64,000 nucleotides of DNA, from NCBI RefSeq assembly GCF_031157355.1, contig NZ_JAVIFT010000002.1, forward strand, positions 730,501-794,500. Reading direction: 5' to 3'. Source of the stretch: Hyphomicrobium sp. LHD-15 (GTDB lineage: Bacteria; Pseudomonadota; Alphaproteobacteria; Rhizobiales; Hyphomicrobiaceae). Both the position numbers and the translations under genes were made by a program. This document shows, one piece after another, positions 42,859 through 51,041 of this stretch. The notes below the pieces were generated by a model, which saw only the letters and a list, made by a program, of their open reading frames with translations, was not told the DNA's origin and did not search any database. Within the stretch, counting starts at the first letter, position 1. Every line of letters starts with the position of its first letter.

Positions 42859-43260
42859 TCAGGCGAGAGGAGGCGCGCGGCTCAAACCGTTGCGGATGCG
42901 CGCAACGTCGATCGGCAAGCCGAAAGCATGCGGACGGATCGGACTTGTAAGAAATAGGGCAGGCGAGAACGTGTCATCGCCGCCAAACGCGACCGAGGAG
43001 TCGCCGCCTCCGAAGCCCAAGGAAGGATCGTAGGCATCGAGCCGCACCGAAACGGGTTTTCCGGTGGAGCGAGCATCGGTAGACGCTTCGGAGACCGACG
43101 GGCCACCCGGCAGGCTCGTGCTGACGCCGAGCGCAGACGCAGCGCCGGCCAGCATGCCGAGCACGACCGCCAGAAAGGCAGCCAAGGGGCTACGTCGCGT
43201 TTGCCGAATGTCCGGCCTGATCGTCACGGGTGCGGTTCCAATGTCTGACGCCCTCAACAT
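42859..43260 (-). CDS. Hypothetical small membrane or exported protein
   Basis: A 133-residue frame with one hydrophobic segment (LAAFLAVVLGMLAGAASALG) after a basic N-terminus, followed by a Ser/Asp/Gly-rich part (DPSLGFGGGDSSVAFGGDD). It lies upstream of secDF on the same strand. I recognise no domain, and the composition is partly what random high-GC sequence gives, so the gene is only moderately supported. The rest of the gap 42757-43377 holds one long inverted repeat and nothing else I can identify. Confidence 0.45.
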   Translation of the reverse strand: MLRASDIGTAPVTIRPDIRQTRRSPLAAFLAVVLGMLAGAASALGVSTSLPGGPSVSEASTDARSTGKPVSVRLDAYDPSLGFGGGDSSVAFGGDDTFSPALFLTSPIRPHAFGLPIDVARIRNGLSRAPPLA

Positions 43261-43280
43261 AGGGGACCCGCTGGAAATAG

Positions 43281-43326
43281 CTAGGGCGCATTCCGCCGCC
43301 CCGGCGCGGAGCAGAATGCGCCCTAG
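43281..43326. other. Long inverted repeat after the thiolase gene
   Basis: CTAGGGCGCATTC pairs perfectly (13 bases) with GAATGCGCCCTAG across a 20-base GC-rich loop. It lies 52 bases beyond the thiolase stop. No clear T run follows on the minus strand, so it may be a factor-assisted terminator or a palindromic element. Confidence 0.5.
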
Positions 43327-43377
43327 TTAATTGTTCGAGCTACCTTTTATCGGCAAGATTTTGGCTGAACGCTGGAG

Positions 43378-44568
43378 CTAATTTGCAAGCTCGATAGCGA
43401 TCGCGGTCGCTTCGCCGCCGCCGATACAGGCCGAGGCCACGCCTTTTTCCGCGCCCCGCGCGCGCAAGGCGTGGAGGAGCGTTACAATCAGGCGTGCGCC
43501 GGTCGCACCGATCGGGTGGCCGATGGCGCAGGCGCCGCCGTTGACGTTCAGGCGGTCACGCGGAATGCCGAGATCCTTCTGGGCTGCCATCGCGACGGCG
43601 GCGAAGGCTTCGTTGATCTCGTAAAGATCGACATCGTCCGTGCTCCAGCCAGCCTTGGCCAGAACTTTGCGGATCGCGGGAATGGGCGCTGTCGTGAACC
43701 AGGCGGGCTCCTGGCTGTGGGTGGCGTGCGCGCGGATGTAGGCCATGACCGGCAGTCCTTCCCGTTCCGCCACGGACCGCCGCGTGAGTACGAGAGCGGC
43801 CGCGCCGTCGGCGTTGGCCGACGCGCTTGCTGCCGTGATCGTGCCGTTGGGCCGGAACGCGGGGCGTAGCTTTGCGATTTTTTCCGGGGAGACCTTGAGC
43901 GGGTTCTCGTCCGTCGTGACGGTTCTGGTCTCACCCTTTGCCTCGATCGCGACGGGCGCGATCTCGGCTTCGAAGGCACCAGACTTGATGGCGGTTTGGG
44001 CGCGCGTCAGGGTTTCGATGGCGAACGCATCCTGATCGGCACGCGTCAACTGATAGGCTTCGGCGGTGGCTTCGCCAAAATCGCCCATGCTGCGGCCCTT
44101 CTCGTAAGCGTCCTCGAGGCCATCGAGCAGCATATGATCGATGATGCGATCGTGACCGGCCCGATAGCCGCTGCGGGCTTTGGCGAGAAGGTATGGCGCG
44201 TTCGACATCGATTCCATGCCGCCCGCGACGATGATGTCGGCGGAACCCGCCGCAAGAAGGTCGTGCGCGAGCATCGTCGCCTTCATGCCCGAGCCGCACA
44301 CCTTGTTAATCGTCGATGCGGCGACTGCGTCGGGGAGTCCGGCCCCGCGCGCGGCCTGACGTGCGGGAGCCTGGCCTTGCCCGGCGGAAAGCACGTTTCC
44401 GAACAGAACCTCGTCGACCTTTCCGGGTGCCAGATTAGCCCGTTCGAGCGCGGCGCGAATGGCGTGGGCGCCGAGCGCCGAAGCGGAAAGCGAGGCGAGA
44501 TCGCCTTGAAACCGGCCAAGCGGCGTGCGCACGGCCGAGGCAATGACAATCGGATCTTGCAGGGTCAT
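43378..44568 (-). CDS. Acetyl-CoA C-acetyltransferase (thiolase)
   Basis: A 396-residue thiolase that joins or splits acyl-CoA units, for example two acetyl-CoA to acetoacetyl-CoA. The catalytic residues are present: Cys91 in NKVCGSGMKA, the His in GGACAIGHPIGATGAR, and the second Cys in SACIGGGEATAI. The length and NEAFAAVAMAAQKDL motif fit the AtoB/PhaA group. GGAGGAAAACACG precedes ATG 44568. It is divergent from the MFS transporter; no phaB or other beta-oxidation gene is adjacent, so the pathway (polyhydroxybutyrate or fatty-acid) cannot be fixed. Confidence 0.94.
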   Translation of the reverse strand: MTLQDPIVIASAVRTPLGRFQGDLASLSASALGAHAIRAALERANLAPGKVDEVLFGNVLSAGQGQAPARQAARGAGLPDAVAASTINKVCGSGMKATMLAHDLLAAGSADIIVAGGMESMSNAPYLLAKARSGYRAGHDRIIDHMLLDGLEDAYEKGRSMGDFGEATAEAYQLTRADQDAFAIETLTRAQTAIKSGAFEAEIAPVAIEAKGETRTVTTDENPLKVSPEKIAKLRPAFRPNGTITAASASANADGAAALVLTRRSVAEREGLPVMAYIRAHATHSQEPAWFTTAPIPAIRKVLAKAGWSTDDVDLYEINEAFAAVAMAAQKDLGIPRDRLNVNGGACAIGHPIGATGARLIVTLLHALRARGAEKGVASACIGGGEATAIAIELAN

Positions 44569-44623
44569 CGTGTTTTCCTCCGAACACTGGCGAACCGGCT
44601 ATTCGTCGCGGGGAAATTATTAT

Positions 44624-44637
44624 ATGATGGCCATAAT
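44624..44637. promoter_or_regulatory. Candidate operator between thiolase and MFS genes
   Basis: A 14-base near palindrome with core ATGGCCAT and outer AT/AT pairs (ATGATGGCCATAAT, 12 of 14 positions symmetric) sits in the divergent promoter region 44569-44762. It could bind a regulator of either gene. No binding protein is identified. Confidence 0.3.
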
Positions 44638-44762
44638 GCAAGATCGGTCGCATCATTGTGATGCTGTGTCGCGGTGTCGATCGGCTTCAGGGTCGTTGTG
44701 GGCCGGCGAAGGTTTCGAGGGGTGCCGTTGCCCGGCGCGGAAGACAAGACAGAGGGGTTCCA

Positions 44763-46064
44763 GTGATATCTGGGTCGGTTTCACAAGCTCTGCAGCGGCG
44801 CGGCATTCACTACGGATGGGTAGTCGTCGCCGTCACGTTTCTCACCATGCTGGTGACGGCTGGAGCCGTCGGTGCGCCCGGCGTTTTTATTGAGCCGCTG
44901 GAGAAAGAGTTCGGATGGCGGCGCGACGAGATTTCGTCGGCGCTTGCGATCCGCTTTCTGTTGTTCGGCTTGATGGGGCCGTTCGCGGCGGCGTTCATGA
45001 ACCGGTTTGGCGTGCGGCGCGTGGTGGTTTTCGCGCTGTCTCTGATTGCGGTTGCGTTGACGCTCTCGCTCTGGATGACCCAGATTTGGCAGCTCATTCT
45101 GCTGTGGGGCGTCGTTGTCGGGATCGGCACCGGATTGATGGCGATGGTGCTGGGTGCGACCGTCGCCGTGCGCTGGTTTTCGGAGCGGCGTGGATTGGTG
45201 ATGGGCTTGCTGGCGGCCAGCTCAGCGTCGGGGCAGCTGGTGTTTCTGCCGTTGCTGGCGCGCCTGACCGAGACCGTCGGGTGGCGTTCGGCTCTAGGGC
45301 TGGTCTGCGGCGTTCTCATTCTCACCGCGCTCGTTGTTCTCGCGCTGATGCGGGAGCGGCCGTCCGATATCGGGATGCCGGTGTTCGGGGAGCGTGAGGT
45401 CTCTTCTCCGGCTGTGAGTTCGGCGAGCCTCGGCCAATCTCTGCTGGTTCCGCTTCGGGTGCTCGGCGAGGCGGCGCGCGTGCCCGTGTTCTGGGTGCTG
45501 TTCGGCACGTTCTTTGTTTGCGGGGCGAGCACCGCGGGCCTTATCCAGACGCACTTCATCCCGTTCTGCGGAGACTATGGCTACACGGCCGTCGGTGCGG
45601 CCGGCATTCTCGCGATGATGGGTATCTTCGACTTCTTCGGGACGCTCGGGTCGGGTTGGTTGTCGGATCGTTTCGACAATAGGTGGCTGTTGTTCTGGTA
45701 TTACGGCCTTAGGGGGCTCTCGCTGATCTACCTTCCATTCAGCGATTTTACGCTCCTCGCTCTCACGATCTTTGCGCTGTTCTATGGGCTCGATTGGATC
45801 GCGACGGTGCCTCCGACGGTGAAGCTTACGGCCGAGCGTTTCGGCGATGGCAAGGCGAACATCGTATTCGGCTGGATCTTCGCGGGGCATCAACTCGGAT
45901 CGGCGACGGCGGCTTACGGCGCCGGGCTGTCACGCACGGTCTATCTCTCCTATCTTCCGGCATTTTTTGCGGCGGGGCTGCTTTGCCTCATAGCCGCGCT
46001 TGCTTTCGTCGTGCTTCGGCAAACAGAGGGGCCGAGGCGGGTTGCGTTGGCTCAAAGCCAGTAA
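44763..46064 (+). CDS. MFS transporter
   Basis: A 433-residue transporter with about 12 membrane helices. It has the family features HYGWVVVAVTFLTMLVTAGA at the N-terminus, the cytoplasmic loop between helices 2 and 3 with NRFGVRRVVV, and GSGWLSDRFDNRWLLFWYY in the second half. It resembles the oxalate/formate and monocarboxylate type subgroup (HYGW start), but the substrate cannot be assigned. GTG 44763 is chosen because GAGGGG lies five bases before it; a longer frame to 44658 crosses the promoter region. A TetR gene follows 125 bases downstream. Confidence 0.9.
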   Translation: MISGSVSQALQRRGIHYGWVVVAVTFLTMLVTAGAVGAPGVFIEPLEKEFGWRRDEISSALAIRFLLFGLMGPFAAAFMNRFGVRRVVVFALSLIAVALTLSLWMTQIWQLILLWGVVVGIGTGLMAMVLGATVAVRWFSERRGLVMGLLAASSASGQLVFLPLLARLTETVGWRSALGLVCGVLILTALVVLALMRERPSDIGMPVFGEREVSSPAVSSASLGQSLLVPLRVLGEAARVPVFWVLFGTFFVCGASTAGLIQTHFIPFCGDYGYTAVGAAGILAMMGIFDFFGTLGSGWLSDRFDNRWLLFWYYGLRGLSLIYLPFSDFTLLALTIFALFYGLDWIATVPPTVKLTAERFGDGKANIVFGWIFAGHQLGSATAAYGAGLSRTVYLSYLPAFFAAGLLCLIAALAFVVLRQTEGPRRVALAQSQ

Positions 46065-46189
46065 TGAATTGAAACACGATTGTCTTGGCGCGGGCGGAAG
46101 CTCTCAATATATGAAGATGGAAATATAAACGCTGCAATTGAAGCGCCTCGCGACGCGAGGAAGAAGAAAAGTTCGAGGAGGAAGCCATC

Positions 46190-46777
46190 ATGCCGCGGGT
46201 TTCGCGCAAGGAAGCGGATCAGCATAGGGTCGATATCATTCAAGCTGCGTCGCGCCTCATTCCGCAATTCGGCATCGATGGCGTCAGCGTGCCCGCCCTG
46301 ATGGCAGAAGCGGGACTGACGCACGGCGCGTTTTATGGACATTTTGCGTCGAAGGAAGCGCTGGTGATCGCGGCGTGTGACGAGGCCTTCGAGAAAAAGC
46401 GGAAGTACTACGACGATATTTCCGTGCGCCACGCGAACGAGCCCGACGCCACGCGCGCCGCCTACATCAAGCGCTATACGCGTGCGACGCATCGCGAAGA
46501 GGTCGCCGACGGTTGTCCGATTGCGGCGCTGTGTGGGGACGTGGCGCGAAAGGAAAGAAAGGGGCCGATCCGCGCGGCGTTCGTTGCCGGGGTCAACTCG
46601 CTGATTGAACGGATGTCGCTTTTGCTCTCGCGGCGAAAGAAGAAGGCCTCACGCGAGGAAGTGATCGCGACACTGAGCCTGCTGGTCGGCGCGCTGCAGC
46701 TTTCTCGCGCAACCGAAGGGCATGCCGTCTCCGACGAATTTTTGGCCGCGGCGCGCAAGCATCTGTTGGATGCCTAA
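46190..46777 (+). CDS. TetR family transcriptional regulator
   Basis: A 195-residue repressor-type protein. The helix-turn-helix is clear: RVDIIQAASRLIPQFGIDGV, SVPALMAEAGLTHGAFYGHF and ASKEALVIAACDEAFEKK. The C-terminal ligand domain contains DGCPIAALCGDVARKERKGP, typical of the subgroup with a CPI/CL-type motif near the ligand pocket. ATG 46190 follows GAGGAGGAAG. It is 107 bases upstream of the molybdenum hydroxylase genes on the same strand and may control them or the MFS gene; the ligand is unknown. Confidence 0.93.
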   Translation: MPRVSRKEADQHRVDIIQAASRLIPQFGIDGVSVPALMAEAGLTHGAFYGHFASKEALVIAACDEAFEKKRKYYDDISVRHANEPDATRAAYIKRYTRATHREEVADGCPIAALCGDVARKERKGPIRAAFVAGVNSLIERMSLLLSRRKKKASREEVIATLSLLVGALQLSRATEGHAVSDEFLAAARKHLLDA

Positions 46778-46884
46778 TCTTCGCTAACTACGTGGCTTAT
46801 GGTGTCACACTATTTTACGGGTTGCGGTTTTAAATGACGCCGATAATGTAGCAATTCCAAACTACAGCGTGAGTGAGGCATCCT

Positions 46885-47340
46885 ATGGTAGACCTCAAGG
46901 TAAACGGGGCCGCGGTTTCCGTCGATGCTCCCGACGATATGCCGCTGCTTTGGGTGATCCGCGACATTCTCGGAATGACAGGCACGAAGTTCGGCTGCGG
47001 TATTGCGCAGTGTGGCGCCTGCACGGTGCATGTGGACGGCGAGGCGACGCGATCGTGCGTGCTGCCCGTTTCCGATGTGGCGGGAAAATCCATCACGACA
47101 ATCGAAGGCATCGGAAGCACGCCCGAGGGCAAGGCCGTTCAGCAGGCGTGGTTGAAGATGGAAGTCGTGCAATGCGGCTACTGCCAATCGGGTCAAATCA
47201 TGTCTGCCTCCGCGCTGATTGCAGCGATGCCCAACCCGTCGGACGGCGACATCGATGGGGCCATGAGCGGAAACATCTGCCGATGCGGAACGTATGTCCG
47301 TATCCGTGAGGCGATCAAAGACGCCGGTAAGTCTCTCTAG
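46885..47340 (+). CDS. Small [2Fe-2S] subunit of a molybdenum hydroxylase (IorA-like)
   Basis: A 151-residue iron-sulfur protein that passes electrons from the molybdenum site. The N-terminal plant-type cluster is [20 protein letters not shown] with a further Cys in [10 protein letters not shown], and the C-terminal cluster is [17 protein letters not shown] with [15 protein letters not shown]; all eight cysteines are present. Size and layout match the small subunit of isoquinoline 1-oxidoreductase-like or periplasmic aldehyde oxidases. ATG 46885 is preferred over an in-frame GTG at 46873. The large subunit gene starts 18 bases later. Confidence 0.95.
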   Translation: MVDLKVNGAAVSVDAPDDMPLLWVIRDILGMTGTKFGCGIAQCGACTVHVDGEATRSCVLPVSDVAGKSITTIEGIGSTPEGKAVQQAWLKMEVVQCGYCQSGQIMSASALIAAMPNPSDGDIDGAMSGNICRCGTYVRIREAIKDAGKSL

Positions 47341-47358
47341 ATCTCTTCGGAGGACGCC

Positions 47359-49527
47359 ATGCTCGACACCCTCGATGTTCGCGAGCCGTCGTTCTCGCGG
47401 CGCACCTTTCTCAAGGCGACCGCGGCTGTTGGCGGTGGCCTCATCATCGGCTGGATCCCCGAGGCTGGAGCCGATCAGGCTTCGCTGTTTGCGCCCAATG
47501 CCTTTATCCGGATTGATCCGGCCGGCAAGGTGACCGTTGTTTCTCCGGCGATCGAGATGGGACAGGGCACCTATACCTCGTTGCCGATGCTGGTTGCGGA
47601 GGAGCTCGATATCGATCTCGCCAACGTGACGGTCGATCATGCGCCGCCGGATGCGAAGCACTACGGCAATCCGTTGGTGTTTGGCGTGCAGATGACGGGC
47701 GGATCGACATCGGTCCGGGCCTTCTTCCTGCCGCTGCGACAGGCCGGAGCGGCGGCACGGCAAATGTTGATCCAGGCCGCGGCTGCATCGCTCAAGGTCG
47801 AGGCTGCTTCGCTTTCAAGCGAGCCGGGTTTTGTCGTCCATGCCGCGAGCGGGCGTCGTGTAGCCTATGGCGATCTGGTGGACGCGGCTGCAAAATTGCC
47901 CGTGCCGGCAGACGTGAAGCTCAAGGATCCCTCGCAGTTCCGGATTATCGGCACCCCGGCCAAGCGCCTGGATGTCTCGGGCAAGGTCGATGGGACCGCG
48001 ACATACGGCATCGATACCAAGCTGCCCGGCATGAAGATCGCGACTGTGGCGGCGTCCCCGGTGTTCGGCGGGAAGGTCAAGGGGTTCGACGAGGCTGCCG
48101 CTCTCAAGGTGCCCGGTGTGCACCAGGTGGCGAAGATCGACAATGCGGTCGCCGTGTTTGCCGATCACTATTGGGCGGCGAAGACGGGCCTCGAAGCTGC
48201 GGCCGTCGAATTCGACGACGGGCCGCACGCCAAACTGACTACGGCCGATATCGTCGCGGACATGGCGAAGGCGGCGGAAAAGGACGGCGCGGTCGCGCGC
48301 AAGGACGGCGATGCGGCCGGGGCTTTCGCAAAAGCGGTCATCAAGGTTGAAGCAACGTACGAAGCCCCATTCCTCGCGCACGCGACCATGGAGCCGATCA
48401 ACTGCACCGTTCACGCAACGGCTGATGGTTGCGATGTCTGGGTTGGCACGCAAGTTCCGGCAATTGCGCAGACGGTTGTTGCCAAGACGCTCAATCTTCC
48501 GCTTGAGAAGGTGCGCATTCACAATCATCTGCTCGGCGGCGGTTTCGGTCGCAGGCTCGAGGTCGACTTCATCGAGCAGGCTGCGCAGTTCGCGGCTCAG
48601 GCGAAGTTTCCGATCAAGGTGGTCTGGAGCCGTGAGGAAGACATCCAGCACGACATGTACCGGCCTTACTACTACGACCGGCTGAGCGCTGGCCTCGACG
48701 ATCAAGGCCTGCCTGTTTCCTGGCAGCATCGTATCGTCGGCTCGTCGATCATCGCCCGTTATTTCAACATTGAACTCAAGGACGGCATCGATGTAGATGC
48801 CGTCGACGGGGCGATCGAGCTGCCCTATGCGATCCCGAACGTGCTGGTCGAATACGTTCGCCACGAGCCGCCCGGCATTCCGACGGCGTTCTGGCGCGGC
48901 GTCGGGCCGACGCACAACATCTACGTCATCGAGAGCTTCATCGACGAGCTTGCCGCGAAAGCCGGAAAGGACCCTGTCGAGTACCGGCGCGCGCTGCTTC
49001 AGAAGAATCCCCGTGCGCTCGGCGTGCTGGATAAGGTCGCCGAGATGTCGAAGTGGGGTACATCCCTTGGTCCACGGAAGGGGCGCGGCGTTTCGGTTCA
49101 GTTCGCGTTCGGCTCCTACTTTGCCGAGGTGGCGGAGGTCACGGTTTCGGACAAGGGCGTCGTGCATGTCGACAAGGTCTATGCGGCCGTCGACTGCGGC
49201 GTGGTGGTCAATCCCGACACTGTCGTTGCCCAGGTTGAGAGCGGCATCATATTCGGCATCACGGCCGTTCTGCATGGCGAGATTACGCTGAAGGACGGCC
49301 GGGTCGAGCAGAGCAACTTTCATGACTACGAGATGCTTCGGATCGATCAGGCTCCGGAGATCGAGGTGGCGATCATCAAGAGCAGCGAAGCGCCGGGCGG
49401 AATTGGCGAGCCGGGAACGTCGGCTTTGACCCCTGCCGTGCTCAACGCGGTGCATACCGCTACTGGCGTGCGTCTTCGCAAGACGCCGATCAAGTCGGCA
49501 GACCTCGCCGTTTCGAAAAAGGAGTGA
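47359..49527 (+). CDS. Molybdopterin-binding large subunit (IorB-like) with Tat signal
   Basis: A 722-residue molybdenum enzyme of the xanthine oxidase superfamily. It starts with a twin-arginine signal (SFSRRTFLKATAAVGGG), so it is exported folded. Cofactor-site motifs follow: IEMGQGTYTSLPMLVAEELD, GTATYGIDTKLPGMKIA, HNHLLGGGFGRRLEVDF and PTAFWRGVGPTHNIYVIES. The active-site Glu lies in PGGIGEPGTSALTPAVLNAV. With the small subunit it probably hydroxylates an N-heterocycle or oxidises an aldehyde; the exact substrate cannot be read. No haem subunit gene follows directly. Confidence 0.95.
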   Translation: MLDTLDVREPSFSRRTFLKATAAVGGGLIIGWIPEAGADQASLFAPNAFIRIDPAGKVTVVSPAIEMGQGTYTSLPMLVAEELDIDLANVTVDHAPPDAKHYGNPLVFGVQMTGGSTSVRAFFLPLRQAGAAARQMLIQAAAASLKVEAASLSSEPGFVVHAASGRRVAYGDLVDAAAKLPVPADVKLKDPSQFRIIGTPAKRLDVSGKVDGTATYGIDTKLPGMKIATVAASPVFGGKVKGFDEAAALKVPGVHQVAKIDNAVAVFADHYWAAKTGLEAAAVEFDDGPHAKLTTADIVADMAKAAEKDGAVARKDGDAAGAFAKAVIKVEATYEAPFLAHATMEPINCTVHATADGCDVWVGTQVPAIAQTVVAKTLNLPLEKVRIHNHLLGGGFGRRLEVDFIEQAAQFAAQAKFPIKVVWSREEDIQHDMYRPYYYDRLSAGLDDQGLPVSWQHRIVGSSIIARYFNIELKDGIDVDAVDGAIELPYAIPNVLVEYVRHEPPGIPTAFWRGVGPTHNIYVIESFIDELAAKAGKDPVEYRRALLQKNPRALGVLDKVAEMSKWGTSLGPRKGRGVSVQFAFGSYFAEVAEVTVSDKGVVHVDKVYAAVDCGVVVNPDTVVAQVESGIIFGITAVLHGEITLKDGRVEQSNFHDYEMLRIDQAPEIEVAIIKSSEAPGGIGEPGTSALTPAVLNAVHTATGVRLRKTPIKSADLAVSKKE

Positions 49528-49572
49528 TTCCGAACGCGCCGGAACGCACGCGCTCTGGTCAGTTATTCCTTA

Positions 49573-49594
49573 TTGTGATCATATGTATTCACAA
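49573..49594. promoter_or_regulatory. Perfect inverted repeat upstream of a membrane protein gene
   Basis: TTGTGA and TCACAA face each other across ten bases (TCATATGTAT), 34 bases before the ATG at 49628. It resembles an operator for a dimeric regulator; the spacing (ten) differs from the CRP site (six), so CRP-type binding is not claimed. Confidence 0.4.
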
Positions 49595-49627
49595 GACGGT
49601 GGCGTTTGGGGCAAACGGGGGGCGGAG

Positions 49628-50113
49628 ATGGTTTTCGGTCTGGATGGTTTCACACTTTTTCATATTTTGCTCAGCCTGATCGGAATTTGCGCTGGCTTCG
49701 TTGTCCTCGGCGGGTTTCTGGCGAACGCCAAGCTCGATGGTGCCACGCATGTGTTTCTCGCCGCGACAGTGGCTACGAATGTCACGGCGTTCGGATTTCC
49801 GATCTCGCAGATCCTGCCTTCCCACATTGTCGCCGGTATTTCCCTGGTCGTTCTCGCTGTGGCGCTCTATGCGCGCTATGGCGCTCAGCTCGCGGGGGCG
49901 TGGCGCTGGATCTACGTGGTCACGGCGACGGCGGCGCTCTATCTCAATGTGTTCGTGCTGATCGTTCAGACGTTCATCAAAAATCCCGCGCTTGTCGCCA
50001 TCGCTCCGACGCAGTCGGAGCTTCCTTTCGCGGCAACGCAAGGTGCAACGCTGGTGGCGTTCGTCGTGCTCGGCTGGTTGGCGGTGCGCCGCTTCAGCGC
50101 TCTGCGCGCGTAG
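49628..50113 (+). CDS. Hypothetical membrane protein with four helices
   Basis: A 161-residue protein with about four membrane segments (FHILLSLIGICAGFVVLGGF, VAGISLVVLAVALYARYGAQ, WRWIYVVTATAALYLNVFVL and ATLVAFVVLGWLAVRRFSAL). It has no motif I can tie to a named activity; I have seen similar small proteins near oxidoreductase genes. ATG 49628 follows GGGGGGCGGAG; an in-frame ATG at 49583 falls inside the inverted repeat. It follows the molybdenum hydroxylase genes by 100 bases, with a possible own promoter. Confidence 0.75.
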   Translation: MVFGLDGFTLFHILLSLIGICAGFVVLGGFLANAKLDGATHVFLAATVATNVTAFGFPISQILPSHIVAGISLVVLAVALYARYGAQLAGAWRWIYVVTATAALYLNVFVLIVQTFIKNPALVAIAPTQSELPFAATQGATLVAFVVLGWLAVRRFSALRA

Positions 50114-50144
50114 GCTTTCTCGAACGCCGAGTAAGGCCGGCGTC

Positions 50145-50840
50145 TCAGGTCTCGCCGGTGAGGCGCGGAGCCCAGTCCTCGGTGGCGCGCGTTTCGATGC
50201 GCCGCGTCGCGAGCTTCCTCCAGCCTTCCGCAAGTTCAGGAATTTGCGCCATTTCCCGCAGTTCGTCGTAGTGGCGCGTATCGACATAGAGCAACCGGGT
50301 CAGGCGTGACAGGGGCCAGCTCTCCTGCCGCCGCTCTACGAGCTCCAGCGGAGTGTGTTCTTTGGCGTCGCCTTCCTCGAGAACGCGGTAGTACCAGCCA
50401 GTACGGCCACGGGCTTGCGTCAACGCAGACATGTCACGCCGATCGAAGCGAGCATTCAGTTTCCAGCAGGGCTGGCGGCCCTGGCTCACCTGCAGCAGCG
50501 CTGAGCCGAAGCGCACGATATCTCCGATGTGGACGTTGTGCTCGGTCCAGCCCGAGGTCGACAGGTTCTCGCCGAAAGCTCCCTTTGCCCCGAGCAGCGG
50601 ATGCGGACCTATTTCGTCTGCCCAATCGGAATAGTGATCGAACGGGTATTGGTGGATCGCCTTCTCGCGGCCGCCGTGGTTCTTGAGGTCGGCCTGCTCG
50701 TCGCCAACGAGGCCCGTGTACGTCAAGTGCCAGGGGCCGGCAAGCGGCGCTTTGGCAATGGCGCTCAGTCGTCCTCTCTGATCGATTGGGGCGGGCTTGC
50801 CAGCGAGGACGATGGGGCGGGCGGCTTCAAGCATCGGCAT
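50145..50840 (-). CDS. MOSC domain protein (YiiM-like)
   Basis: A 231-residue protein with a MOSC beta-barrel domain: LTYTGLVGDEQADLKNHGGR near the start, the acidic/His HGGREKAIHQYPFDHY, GAFGENLSTSGWTEHNVHIG, and the conserved cysteine in SQGRQPCWKLNARF. The family binds the molybdenum cofactor and moves or reduces on it; YiiM reduces N-hydroxylated compounds. The link with the molybdenum hydroxylase upstream is plausible but the strand differs. ATG 50840 and 50834 are both possible starts. Confidence 0.9.
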   Translation of the reverse strand: MPMLEAARPIVLAGKPAPIDQRGRLSAIAKAPLAGPWHLTYTGLVGDEQADLKNHGGREKAIHQYPFDHYSDWADEIGPHPLLGAKGAFGENLSTSGWTEHNVHIGDIVRFGSALLQVSQGRQPCWKLNARFDRRDMSALTQARGRTGWYYRVLEEGDAKEHTPLELVERRQESWPLSRLTRLLYVDTRHYDELREMAQIPELAEGWRKLATRRIETRATEDWAPRLTGET

Positions 50841-51041
50841 CCTTTCGTGGTTGTTCCTCACAACAGGACCAGTTGGGAAAGCTGGAAGGCTTTGTCAGCA
50901 TACAGGCGCGACGCGCACCCGCGATCTCAGTCACTTCGACGCGCCTCCGCCAATATTGTTTAGTGGGAACCATATTCCTATTGTAGGACAGTCGCGATCC
51001 GGGCGTTCCGCTGGTGCGCTCGCCACAAGGACGTTCACGTC

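Noticed and set aside
47815-49455. A 546-codon open frame antisense to the molybdenum hydroxylase large subunit
   Set aside because: It mirrors a gene with clear cofactor motifs, has Arg/His/Asp-rich composition typical of antisense high-GC frames and shows no domain.
49573-49594. CRP binding site
   Set aside because: Spacing between TGTGA and TCACA is ten bases instead of six.
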